Origin: Zasmidium citrigriseum
Taxonomy: Eukaryota > Ascomycota > Dothideomycetes > Mycosphaerellales > Mycosphaerellaceae
DNA: 64,000 nucleotides
Direction: 5' to 3'
NCBI GenBank assembly: GCA_002786025.1
Contig: NHNW01000034.1
Coordinates: forward strand, 186,001 to 250,000
The notes beneath the pieces were generated by a model. It worked only from the letters and a program-made list of their open reading frames with translations. It searched no databases and was not told where the DNA came from. Of the stretch, positions 1 through 9,955 are shown piece by piece. Position 1 is the first letter of the stretch, and each line of letters starts with the position of its first letter. A program made the translations under genes and the position numbers.

Positions 1-2
1 GC

Positions 3-1640
3 GCCGACCTCTTCATCGATCCGCAGGCTATCTCAACCGACACGCAGGTCACATCCCAAGGGTACACTGCTTTGGCTGGTACTGGCAGTAGGCTGACTCC
101 CATCGATCATTCGACTGTCAATCCTGGCGACATTATCAACGAGGCTCAGATGCTGCTGCGTCATTTCAAGGATACTGTCGTGCATCAGATTGTTAGCCTG
201 CCGATTACCTCGAAATCGCCTTGGGAGATCATCATCTTCCACGAAGCCGTCAATACTCTCGGTCATTTGACATATCTGGGCTCACAGAATGTAACTTCTG
301 CAAAGAAAGCAATTCTGTTCGGCATTCTTGCAATCTCGGCATATCATCTGTCCAAGAATCCGCCGCTCACTGAGCAGACTACGAGCACGACCGCAGACTT
401 GCCCCAGCTTGTTAATGCCGCTTCATCGGAGGCGAAGCATCACCTCCAACAATCTCTCAAGAGCGAGCTTCATGGCCCGTCTAAGGCGAAGTATAAGGAT
501 CAGTTGACGGCCATTCAATGTCTCCTGTCACTGGCTGTAGGTGTCCACATGTTGCTCATCATGTGTCTGCTGACACAATTGAAGGTACTTTTAGGCTATC
601 AAAAGGATGCTCGATGCTATCTTATCGATGCGGAACGTTTGATGAGGCATCGTGGCCTTGCCAAACGCGAAGTATCTCGAAAGTCACGATTGCTACATCA
701 CATGTACACATGGAGTCGAATCCTCGGGGAGAGCACTTACGTCCTACACGAGTATAGCAGTACTGCACCAAATGGAAACAACTTGCAGCCGATCGTCACA
801 AGTTCGACCGCCGCTCAACAGCACGTGGCGCAACCCTCAGGACCTGGAAGCCGCCTGGATGATTTTCTAAGGCTGGAGCCTCACCATGCGGATAGCGAGC
901 TCGATATCGAAGAGATCAAAGAGCCGCAGGATTCGTTGCGCGACATTCATCTGGAAGACTCTAGGGAAAATCCAAACACTATGTACACCGAAATCTATGG
1001 CATCAATGAGACCTGGCTCAGTCTCCTCTCACAGACCACCCGGCTGGCCAACCGAATGGACGCCATGAAGGCTACGAACTCCGCTGACTCCGCCTTCTCT
1101 GATCTTTTGGCTAGACGAGCATCTCGCTTAGAAGACATGATATGCAATTTCGCGGCCGAATTCACTCCCCGGTCGATGGGCCCGAAATGGGAGCCGAACA
1201 GTCACATGCACACTGCGCTGAATTCCGCTCTTGTCATATTCTTCTATCGACGCATCAAGAATGTCAACTCCTGGATCCTTCAGAGCCATGTTGATGACGT
1301 TATTTCCGCGCTGGAAAGCTTCGACAAATCAATCGTGGACAAAGCAGGGGAGGGTCCTGGTACGCCGTGGCCAGCCTTTATTGCGGCTGCAGAAGCCAGT
1401 ACCCAAAATCGACGGGAGCGCCTCTTTGCCTGGCTTGAGAAAGGCGAGGCTGCCACCGGCTTTCACTGTTACACTAGTTCTAAGGAACTGTTGCTGGAGA
1501 CATGGAAACGAAGGGATGAAGGTACCACTGCACAGACACCTGGAGTTCGCAAATCGACGAGACGGTCAGGGGCATCACAGTCTACGACAAGCTGGCTAGA
1601 TATCTGTCGAGAGCAGAAAAGATGGCTCATGGCTTTTTGA
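3..1640 (+). CDS. Fungal transcription factor, C-terminal regulatory part (5' end outside window)
   Basis: The frame is open from the window edge to a TGA at 1638-1640, giving about 545 residues with no start inside the window, so the gene is partial. The protein has the helical character of the Fungal_trans_2/DUF3468 regulatory domain found behind a Zn2Cys6 cluster in Arg81/ARGR2-like regulators: an early segment rich in aliphatic helices, a block reading IYGINETWLSLLSQTTRLAN, and a C-terminus ending in W-L-D-I-C-R-x5-W-L-M-A-F, typical of that family's last helix. The DNA-binding cluster should lie upstream and cannot be seen. The next gene is an MFS permease on the same strand, so this factor could regulate it, but that is inference. 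Family call fairly sure; target pathway unknown. Confidence 0.75.
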   Translation, partial: ADLFIDPQAISTDTQVTSQGYTALAGTGSRLTPIDHSTVNPGDIINEAQMLLRHFKDTVVHQIVSLPITSKSPWEIIIFHEAVNTLGHLTYLGSQNVTSAKKAILFGILAISAYHLSKNPPLTEQTTSTTADLPQLVNAASSEAKHHLQQSLKSELHGPSKAKYKDQLTAIQCLLSLAVGVHMLLIMCLLTQLKVLLGYQKDARCYLIDAERLMRHRGLAKREVSRKSRLLHHMYTWSRILGESTYVLHEYSSTAPNGNNLQPIVTSSTAAQQHVAQPSGPGSRLDDFLRLEPHHADSELDIEEIKEPQDSLRDIHLEDSRENPNTMYTEIYGINETWLSLLSQTTRLANRMDAMKATNSADSAFSDLLARRASRLEDMICNFAAEFTPRSMGPKWEPNSHMHTALNSALVIFFYRRIKNVNSWILQSHVDDVISALESFDKSIVDKAGEGPGTPWPAFIAAAEASTQNRRERLFAWLEKGEAATGFHCYTSSKELLLETWKRRDEGTTAQTPGVRKSTRRSGASQSTTSWLDICREQKRWLMAF

Positions 1641-2422
1641 GTGGTTTGTGCTCGGACAAGTTCCCAACGACAATGCACTGTCGGTCTGTAACCTCACTTC
1701 GCCCCATAGTATCAGTCTCGGTCCCAAGCCGGCGTGGAGCTTCGAAGTATCGATGTACCTCCAGTCCGGAATACCTTTTCCTTCGCTCCCGAGGGCGAAT
1801 GGATACCATCTGGATGAAGTCGGTCAATCTAAACACGAGAATCGCAACTGTCAGATCTTAGTGGCGTTACCCCGTGGGCAGCTTGCGGCAATTGCAGGGA
1901 CTGAAACGTCCTTAAACCCGCATTCCAAGAGTTCCAAGGATACCAAGACGTCGTCTCCGCACGCAGAAGGACACGCGCCCAGTATGCCATCCTCGCGTGC
2001 CAACCACGCGGACCATTTTGTGCCACAAGAAAGCGCTCCGCATTCGAGATGATCGCTTACAGCATTGCTGCCACAGGCAGTTCACAAGCTACCACACCTG
2101 GCTTGGAAGCACTGGCACTTCTTGGTGACAAGGCCCCTGGGTTACGGTGCATTTGCTTGAGATGCGGATGCGATGCGGCTTTTCCTCATGTCGTGAGGGG
2201 TGACACTGGTCATTGAAGGCTCACTGTTGGGGCAAAATTCGAAGTGGAGTGCCATGATCCTTCTCCTTGGCTTCACAGATGTCACCGTATCTCAAAAGCC
2301 TACCGGTATCCAACTACTTCGGCCTCTCACTTGTTCATTTTCAACTCACAGCTTCAAAACTTCTGCCGGTGCGTTCAAAGTCTACTCAATAGTCCGAGCC
2401 GTCTTTCAAAAACGATCGAAAC
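1641..2422. other. Intergenic, upstream of MFS gene
   Basis: No supported gene. Holds the 3' end of the transcription factor and the presumed promoter of the MFS gene. The open frames here have no domain character or credible splice structure. Confidence 0.6.
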
Positions 2423-4388
2423 ATGGACATCAAGGAGAAAGCCGTGGAAGCCCTCGAATACATCGAAAAAGGCGTAGAGCCCCAGAGTAAGCCAGGATTG
2501 AGCGAAGAAGATCGAGAGTGGCTTTCTCGAATAGATACCAAGGAGCAGAACCGGATCTATCACAAAGTAGATCGTCGGCTGGTGCCCATGCTGGCTCTTC
2601 GTAAGTTTGTCCCCGGCTGCGGACATGATACTCCCCTCTGACCTCTTAGTGCAGTGTACTTGATAGCCCATCTTGATCGAGCGAACATTGGCAACGCCAA
2701 AATCGAGTAAGCTTCCAATGCTACTGGGCTCATTCACATGCTGATGCTGGTCATCGCAGGGGTCTCGAAGCCAGCCTTGGGATGACGGGCGAGGACTACA
2801 ACATCGCGCTGGTCATGTTCTTCATTCCATACGTAAGTCGAACACATCTACACTGGCGGTTTCGTAGCTGATGCTGAAGGCAACAGGTTCTATGCGAAGT
2901 TCCGAGCAACATCCTACTGTCCAAGTTCACGAGACCTAGCGTGTATATCGGCATCCTCGTCACTTGCTGGGGAGTGATCATGACGATGTCTGGTGTTACG
3001 CAGTCGTTTGCTGGACTTCTGGTCACTCGCTTCCTCATTGGAGTCTTCGAGGTCAGTTCTCATGTCCACGATATTTTCCAGTCGCGCTAACGTTGTGAAA
3101 GTCCGGCTTCTTCCCTGGTGCCATGTGGTTGGTATCTCAATGGTATCCTCCACAGAAGACGCAGACCAGAATGGCTTGCTTCTACTTGGCCAGTGCTGCC
3201 TCAGGGGCGTTTTCTGGTCTGCTTGCTGCGGGACTTGCCCAGTGAGCCATGCTCCGTTCAAACGCCACACTTGCTATCCACTAACATATATTCCAGGATG
3301 GACGGTCTTGGGGGCTACGAAGGCTGGCGATGGATGTGAGCCAAACTTCCAAGCTCAGCTTCGATCTTTCGACTGACACCCTTGCAGATTCCTCATGGAA
3401 GGCATCGTTTCCGTCATTATCGGCGTTCTTTGCTTCTTCACACTTCCGACTCGCCGACCAAAGCCAGCTGGTTGAAGCCTGACGAAGCCAAGTTCCTCGA
3501 ACTTTCGCACATCGCCTTTCGAGGGGTCAAGACCACTGACATCCACCGGGAAAAGAAGAAGCATCGCATCGATTGGAAGCTCTTCAAACAAGTTGTCACG
3601 GATTGGCAGCTGTACCTCCAAGGCATTGTGTTTTGGTCCAACTGCGTGCCGAATTATGGACTGAAGTTCACGATGCCCTCAATCATCAGGAACATGGGTT
3701 TCACATCGACGACGGCTCAATTGCTTACCGCACCTCCCTACGTAAGTACATCTTCGAACTTCGAGCGAAGTGCCAACTACAATAGCTGATCACATTCGAT
3801 AGACATGTGGCGCCGTTGCGGCGGTCCTGTCAGCGTTGTGGGCTGACAAGTTGTCATGGCGCATGCCGTTCATCGTTGCACATCAGCTCATGCTGGTTGT
3901 GGCTTTCTCCGTGCTGTTCTCATTCGCAGCTGACATTCAAAATAACATACCGTTGTGCTATGTGATGGTCTGCCTTGCCTGCATCGGCCTTTACCCAATC
4001 ATCCCGGGCAACAACTCTTGGACTATTAACAACTTAGCTGGGGCAGAGAAGAGAGCCACCGGCATTGCATTCATGGTGAGCTTGGCCAGACTCTTGAATC
4101 TATTATCATGTATTGACGCATCACCAGATCATGATTGGCAACAGCGGAGGCTTTGCTGGGTCCTTCATCTTTCTCGACCGAGAGTCGCCTCGCTATCCGA
4201 CCGGCTTCGGAAGTTCTCTTGGATTCGCGACCGCTGGAATAGTTGCGGCTCTCCTTCTCGAGTTCCTGTACTGGTCTCACAACAAACGGCACGAGCATTT
4301 GACGGAGCAGGAAGCCATTGCGCAGTATGGCGAAAAAGTGCTGGAGGAGATGGGTGACAAGAGCCCGCTTTTCAAGTACTCACTGTGA
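2423..4388 (+). pseudogene. MFS anion:cation symporter (Dal5/Tna1-like permease), apparent 1-bp frameshift
   Basis: Nine exons: 2423-2600, 2655-2706, 2760-2832, 2887-3051, 3102-3241, 3297-3335, 3388-3741, 3803-4075, 4128-4388. All eight introns are short GT-AG introns. The protein would be about 511 residues, normal for the allantoate/nicotinate permease family. Landmarks: start MDIKEKAVEALEYIEKG; VDRRLVPMLALLYLIAHLDR in TM1; NIGNAKIEGLEASLG; FFIPYVLCEVPSN; RFLIGVFESGFFPGAMW; GYEGWRWIFLMEG; C-terminal cytoplasmic tail ending FKYSL. Within exon 7 the frame breaks at about 3446-3450: the text reads through ...GVLCFFTLP, but DSPTKASWLKPDEAKFLELSH continues only one frame over, as if one G were missing. 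Read literally, the protein stops soon after. Either a real null allele or an assembly error. Likely a plasma-membrane importer of small carboxylates or vitamins; substrate not predictable. Confidence 0.8.
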
Positions 4389-4468
4389 GGTAAAGAAAAC
4401 TTGATGAAAGACGTGGTAAAGCTAAAGTCCGATTACATGAGCATTATGAACTTATGACCAACATCTTT

Positions 4469-5983
4469 CTATGCAATGAGCAACTGCTTCTCCTTCTTTA
4501 GGGACCGCACGACATCCTCAGAGACTCGGAGCACCTGCGAGACGATGGGAACTGGTGTGAGAGCCAGCCACTGAGTGAGAGAGATGTCCTTCACTCGATC
4601 AGCCTTGTAGATCTCCAGCCAGATCAGGGTCTCGTTTTGCGAGGTGTTCTCGATGTAGTGCCCGGAGTTGTCTGGGAACACGGCAGTGTCTCCGGCCTGG
4701 ACCAATGTCAGCAAGGTTCTCAAGCATTCAACAGTGGTCCACCGAAATACCTTGAAATTGAAAGATCGAGCTCTTGCTCCACCAACGTAAACGCTTGCAC
4801 GAGCTTCACCTTGGTGGAAGTACAGCCACTCCTCAGCCTACAAAGATCATCAGTAAGCACCATATCTCAAAGTATGTGACAGCTACTTACGTTTGGATGC
4901 CAGTGAAGCTCACGAAGACCGCCCGGCTTCAACTCGAAGATTGCACCAGAAATGGTCTCCGAGATAGGGAAGTTCGAAGTGTCGAAGATCTTGAACGTGC
5001 CACCACCGCCTGCGGCTTCCGTCGCTGGAACTTTGCTTGCGTGATAAATGTACGACATGTTACCCTCCAGCTCCCCGAAAGGATGATCGATGTCTTCCAT
5101 GTTGACCGTGGCATTCTGGATGTAGGGATTCGTTGCCGGGACATCATCGAAGACCGACTCGTCGACGCCGAAGTTCCTGGCCAGGATGTCTCGAGGTGTG
5201 TGATACACCCAGTCGACCAGATGAAATGTTGTTCCTGGGGCTTCGAAGTCTCCCTCATCGAAGCAGAGAAGAAACTCGTTGTTCTCGTCAAGACCTTGGA
5301 TCGCATGACCTTCTCCTTTCGGGAAGTACCACACGTCTCCTGGCTCTAGGACTTCGAACTGGTTCCGACCGTTCTCGTCCACGGCGGCAATGGACACTCG
5401 GCCGGTGTAAAGATATCCCCATTCAGCCTACACAGTCAGCTCAAGCTACTCTCAGAGTCTAAAGGGTGTAAAGACTTACCACCGTGTGCCAATGAAACTC
5501 GCGGATGGAGCCTTGGTTCAAGTGGAATTGTGCCCCAGCAATGTCGCCACTCGCCGGCAAATCTGTAATGAGAGACTCTCTCACCCAGCCACCATTGACG
5601 AGACGGGTCTTGCTGTCCGAGAACCTCCACTTCAAGTTGGGCACGAGCCCAGCGTCTGTTGATTCTGCTCCGAGGTTCGCAGGGTTGGCGATATCAATCT
5701 GGCGATCCGTTCCGCCTGGACTCGTCAGTGAAGCTTAAGGGGTTTTGGCAGGTGGCTTACCGTTGATCACACCTCCTCTCCCCTCTTCGTCAAGAGGTTG
5801 ACCATCTGCAAAAGCTGGACTCGAAGTCTGACGCTTCTCATAGTATGGCCTGAGATGCTTGGTGCCAGGCTTGTTGATCATGAAGTCTTCATCTCGCAGA
5901 CCACGTCGAACGTTGACTGGATTGCCCAGGGCCAGTGGCGCAGAGGCGCTCAGAAGCAGAGCCGCAAGCTGAGAAGTCTTCAT
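4469..5983 (-). CDS. Secreted oxalate decarboxylase-like bicupin
   Basis: Five exons on the minus strand: 5983-5761, 5715-5480, 5427-4891, 4837-4751, 4696-4469; 436 residues. The start ATG gives MKTSQLAALLLSASAPLALG, a clear signal peptide, so the enzyme is extracellular. Two cupin domains each carry the Mn-binding signature: domain 1 has REFHWHTVAEWGYLYTG, domain 2 has RELHWHPNAEEWLYFHQGEA, with later histidines in GEGHAIQ and NSGHYIEN. Known family reaction: oxalate to formate plus CO2, O2-dependent, Mn-containing. The domain-1 lid that reads SENST in the Bacillus enzyme here reads approximately EAPGTT before FHLVDWVYHTP, so decarboxylase versus oxidase specificity is not certain. It follows the MFS gene tail to tail. 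All splice phases agree. Confidence 0.9.
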
Positions 5984-7385
5984 GTTTGCAAGATCACAAA
6001 TGCAGCGAAAGCTCAAGCGAAATGATTCTGGGAGCTGGCTCTACTTTAAACGATCGTCACGGTGCAACGATACCCAAGGTAAAGTTGCATCTGACTACTG
6101 GCCACGCTCACAGGTCACATGGATCGACTTCACACTCGGAAACCACCCCTGAAGATTATCGAGAGCTATGCATTGGGTGCGAGTTCGCTTCTTGGGTTGG
6201 TCCAGCTTTGTCAAACCGACTCGGACCTTGCACGAAAGATTGACATCCCTCTAGCGAACCCGGCGATGCAACGTCCTCCTGACTTTACTTGGCCGCATCA
6301 TAGAGCAGTGATGGTGTACGGAGAACCAGGTCAGTGGACGAGGCCGTTGCTCCATGAGGAAGTGAGTGTATCAACAACGGACACAGCCACGCTCGACCTC
6401 GTGCTGACCTGCATCGCTAGAACAACGATCAATCATGGCGTTCCATCCACCAATGCAGTCTAGACGAGCAGGATCCGAAGCTACGATAACTCAAAGTGTG
6501 CTACAAAAGAGCTCTCTGCCAAGGACATTCTCAAATCAGATGGCCTTCTCTGAGAGTATCTCAAATATTGGTCCAGGATCGTGAGACTGGGCAACGACAT
6601 ACGACTTCCTATTGTACCGAATCGAATCTGTCTTAGGGCATGACTTACCATACAACCATCCATGTCAGAACGACGCGGAGATTCTTGAGCTGAATGAGGC
6701 CTCTTTTCCTTGGCCTCCGAATTGACTTCGATCTAAAGATCTTCTAGACATCGTGTTGGAAGCCTGACAACGAAGCAGACAAGGGGTCCAATCTCGCAAC
6801 CATCATACTCAAGATTGGTACGTGTGCATTCATCGACGGAGTTGCCAAGCTGATGTTCGCTATAGCTGAAGACTGAAGTATTGAGCTCGCAATGTACCAA
6901 TTGGGAGAAGCTATTGCTTAGCAGTCTTGCCGATCATGCTATTATCTTTGCTTCGTGCAGAAGCTTTCGACCATGCTATAAGGATGCCTCGACACGATCC
7001 CTCTTGGCAAGATGAAACAAGAAGACGTAAGACATGAGATGCTTGGCTTGTCCAGTCTCCATCAATCACGACCTCTTGGACTTCGTGCTGCCTCATCATC
7101 ATCCCTTCTGCCAACACTCCTCCTTCGTGAAGGTTCGGGCTATTGACGTGAGATCTGCAAGAATCCAATATTCCAATGCATCGGCATTGCTCCTTCCTCA
7201 CTTCCTGTGCTTGGCCTACGACACCAGCTTGGAGCTCTGCGATCCTCAGGTACCGCAAGCTCGAGCAACGAGGAGCTCGCAATGACAGTTCATGCTGTGG
7301 AACCAAAGGTCTGCTTCAGATTGTTTGCTGGGGAGAAACTTGCTCATCACGCCATCGAGTAGAGAGCGAAGGCTTCTACTTCACG
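5984..7385. other. Intergenic between oxalate decarboxylase and YVTN gene
   Basis: A 1.4-kb divergent spacer. Short frames exist on both strands (for example 6119-6463 plus and 6911-7306 minus), but none has a recognisable domain or splice pattern. Probably promoter and UTR sequence for both flanking secreted-protein genes. Confidence 0.55.
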
Positions 7386-8933
7386 ATGTTCTTCAACGCT
7401 CTCCTCTACACCTCACTCGCCGTGAGTGCATTCACACAGGCGAATGCTCAAGCACAACCTCCAGCCCTACCAGGAGCCGGCGCACCAATATCCTCTCGAG
7501 ACCGCATCTACACCGGCGACCAAACCTCCAACACCATCACAGTCGTCAACCCAGCAAACAACACAGTCCTAGGTACAATCAGCCTGGGCCAAAGCCGAGT
7601 CGGTAACGTCCTGAATCCCCAAAATGTCGACTCCGTCAATTCCCACGGACTGGGCTTCTCCCGCGATGGGAAATACATCGTGTCCCTCAGCACACTCTCC
7701 AACACGGTTACGGTCATCACCACAGAAGACAACAGCGTTGTCTCGCAGTCGTACGTTGATCGGGGTCCTCATGAGGCGTTCTTTGCGGCGGATAATCGGA
7801 CGCTGTGGATTGGCACGAGGGGTGTTTCTTCGATTAATATTATTGATGCCATGAATGGGAGTATGATTGATCGGATCGCTACAGGGGATGGTCCGAGTAA
7901 GGTGCTGTTCTCTCCGGATGGGAACACGGCGTATGTCAACCATATTCGCGAGCCGATTCTGAGTGTTATTGACGTGCCTTCCCGGACTGTCAGATACAAT
8001 ATCACGGGCCTGGCGGATACGTTCTCTTCGGACATGATGACCTCAGCGGATGGAGGGATCTTGTGGGCGGCGCACAAAATGTCTGGAGAATGTTCAGTCA
8101 TTGACCTCGAAGGAATGAGAGTTATCGCGAATCTCACGACTGGCCCCGAGACAAATCATCCCAACTTCGTCGTAGTGGATGGAACGATATATGGATACAT
8201 CACCGTTGCGTCAATGAACATGACCAGAGTCTACTCGCAGGCCAACCCTCAAACGCCACCAATCCACGTCAAGGATATCCGAATGACAGGCATCCAACCC
8301 CATGGCATGTGGCCTAGCGCAGACAACACGCGCATGTACGTGGTGAACGAGCACAGCGACGAAGTCGATGTCATCGACACGAGTCGGATGGAGATCATCC
8401 ATACGTTTGCCGTTGGACAAGAAGGGCAGGCTCTGGTCTACGTCTCGCGAGCATTGGAAGAGGGAAATGACGGATCTATGAATCTCGGACAACAAGGTCT
8501 CGGATACCGCACTGAAAGCGTTCTGCTTCCTGTCCATGCAGCGAATGAGACCGAGGAGCCCAAAGATGATGATGAGGAATACGACGACGGGTCATGGAAG
8601 CCACCATATGGCTACGACAATGGCTCAAACAAGAAAGACCAAAATGGCTGGAAACGTCAGGCGCAAATGCCCATGCCGCAAGCCCTGGTCACGATCCGCA
8701 CAACTGGCGGTCTGGACATGTTCCAAGTCATCGGACGAAATTTAGTCCTGAACGGCAGCTATACTGTCTCCGCGATGTGCAAGACTTGCCACGAGGATCG
8801 AACACCGCTGCTTTCGTTCAACGCCAGCATGCCGAATCCGATGGGCTGCGGCACTGCGCCGCAGGTGCTGGGGTTCTTCAAATTCTTTGATGCGTATGAT
8901 ATGAGTACGTTGGAGGTGAGGGAGGATGCTTGA
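7386..8933 (+). CDS. Secreted YVTN-type beta-propeller protein
   Basis: Single exon, 515 residues. I chose the ATG at 7386 because it starts MFFNALLYTSLAVSAFTQANA, a signal peptide; the frame is open further upstream without one. The body carries repeated blades with the YVTN/surface-layer propeller pattern: RIYTGDQTSNTITVVNPANN, HGLGFSRDGKYIVSLSTLSN, PSKVLFSPDGNTAYVNHI, PHGMWPSADNTRMYVVNEHSDEVDVIDTSR. Many N-x-S/T sites suggest glycosylation. After the propeller come an acidic stretch (residues about 383-400, D/E-rich) and a C-terminal domain containing C-K-T-C-H at residues 465-469 and a further cysteine in NPMGCG. Role unknown; lactonase-like propellers or extracellular binding scaffolds are possible. 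Confidence 0.8.
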   Translation: MFFNALLYTSLAVSAFTQANAQAQPPALPGAGAPISSRDRIYTGDQTSNTITVVNPANNTVLGTISLGQSRVGNVLNPQNVDSVNSHGLGFSRDGKYIVSLSTLSNTVTVITTEDNSVVSQSYVDRGPHEAFFAADNRTLWIGTRGVSSINIIDAMNGSMIDRIATGDGPSKVLFSPDGNTAYVNHIREPILSVIDVPSRTVRYNITGLADTFSSDMMTSADGGILWAAHKMSGECSVIDLEGMRVIANLTTGPETNHPNFVVVDGTIYGYITVASMNMTRVYSQANPQTPPIHVKDIRMTGIQPHGMWPSADNTRMYVVNEHSDEVDVIDTSRMEIIHTFAVGQEGQALVYVSRALEEGNDGSMNLGQQGLGYRTESVLLPVHAANETEEPKDDDEEYDDGSWKPPYGYDNGSNKKDQNGWKRQAQMPMPQALVTIRTTGGLDMFQVIGRNLVLNGSYTVSAMCKTCHEDRTPLLSFNASMPNPMGCGTAPQVLGFFKFFDAYDMSTLEVREDA

Positions 8934-9400
8934 GTGTACAATAAGGTAGAGGACCAGAACATTGAATCAGAATGACCAACAATGCTTCCAATCCCCGGCT
9001 TACTCTAAAGCCTAGTAGTCAGCAAGGCTCCGAGATTCAGGGGCCAAAGCTACCGACTCAGCCCTCATTCCATTCAGCCAAATTCCTCCCACCAGCGCAG
9101 ACGGGTTTCTCAGGTCTGGACCAAAAACGATGATTCCACACATTGATAATAAGCCATCCGCTTGCTGAGCTCAGCAAAAGACAATACAAATCCAGGGCCC
9201 TTAGGGCGTAAGAGGTACGTACCTCAACCTACACAACCACCCTCCCCCCTTACCAAACAAGGCCCATCAGGAATATGACCATGCCCAAAAGCCACTCATT
9301 CCACCAAGGACACAATGCCGTCCTCGAGATATAAAATCCCCAAAAACTCCATCAATATCCCTAACCCAATCCAACCCAACCACAACACTCCAAAGCAACA
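8934..9400. other. Intergenic, promoter of small cupin gene
   Basis: About 470 bp without a supported gene. The stretch just before the cupin ATG is pyrimidine- and CCAA-rich (9355-9400), as in many fungal 5' leaders. Confidence 0.5.
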
Positions 9401-9821
9401 ATGTCCACTCCACCGAATACCCAACCAGTAACCCGCACAATCCTCTCCCGCCTCCCAATTCCCGCCCTCCCAGGCTGGGAATGCCGCACCGTCCTCCTGG
9501 GTACCCTCTCCTCCCCTCCCCCGTCACCATCCCCTACCCCTTCCTCTATGCTGACACATTACAGACTACGCCCCCTCCGCCTCCGCCCAGCCACACACCC
9601 ACCCCGTCGCAGGCGTAAACTACATAGTCCAAGGCTCCGTCTTGACACAATGGGCAGGCGACGCCAAACCTGAACTCTTCGAAAAGGGCCAAGTCTTCTT
9701 GGATTACGCCGACAAATTGCATACCAAAGTCGAGAGCGCGAGTAAGACGGAGAGGTTGCTCGTTGTGGTGACGTATGTGATTCCGACGGCGGAGGAGCAT
9801 GTCAGGTTCCCTTCGCAGTAA
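9401..9821 (+). CDS. Small single-domain cupin protein
   Basis: Two exons, 9401-9500 and 9565-9821, split by a 64-bp GT-AG intron; 118 residues. The joined text reads GWECRTVLLDYAPSASAQPH followed by THPVAGVNYIVQGSVLTQW, giving a cupin_2 metal-site pattern P-H-T-H-P-(x3-5)-Y-I-V-Q-G. It then has a GQVFLDYADKLHTKV strand and a C-terminus ending EEHVRFPSQ. No signal peptide, so probably cytosolic. Small cupins of this kind occur next to many metabolic genes, and the reaction cannot be told from sequence. Its stop lies 134 bp from the stop of the convergent telomere-binding candidate. Confidence 0.8.
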
Positions 9822-9955
9822 AAGGGGCTGGGAAGGACTGGGAAGTATTAATGTTGGTTGTGGGAAATACGAAAGCAAAGTCGACGAAAACGGTTCCATC
9901 CAACGACCAAGCAAAGCAGCATCACTCATATCTCATTACTCTCTCCCACCGTTCA

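Noticed and set aside
7176..7385. Longer N-terminus for the YVTN protein
   Set aside because: The upstream part has no signal peptide and cysteine-rich random-looking text; the ATG at 7386 yields a clean secretion signal.
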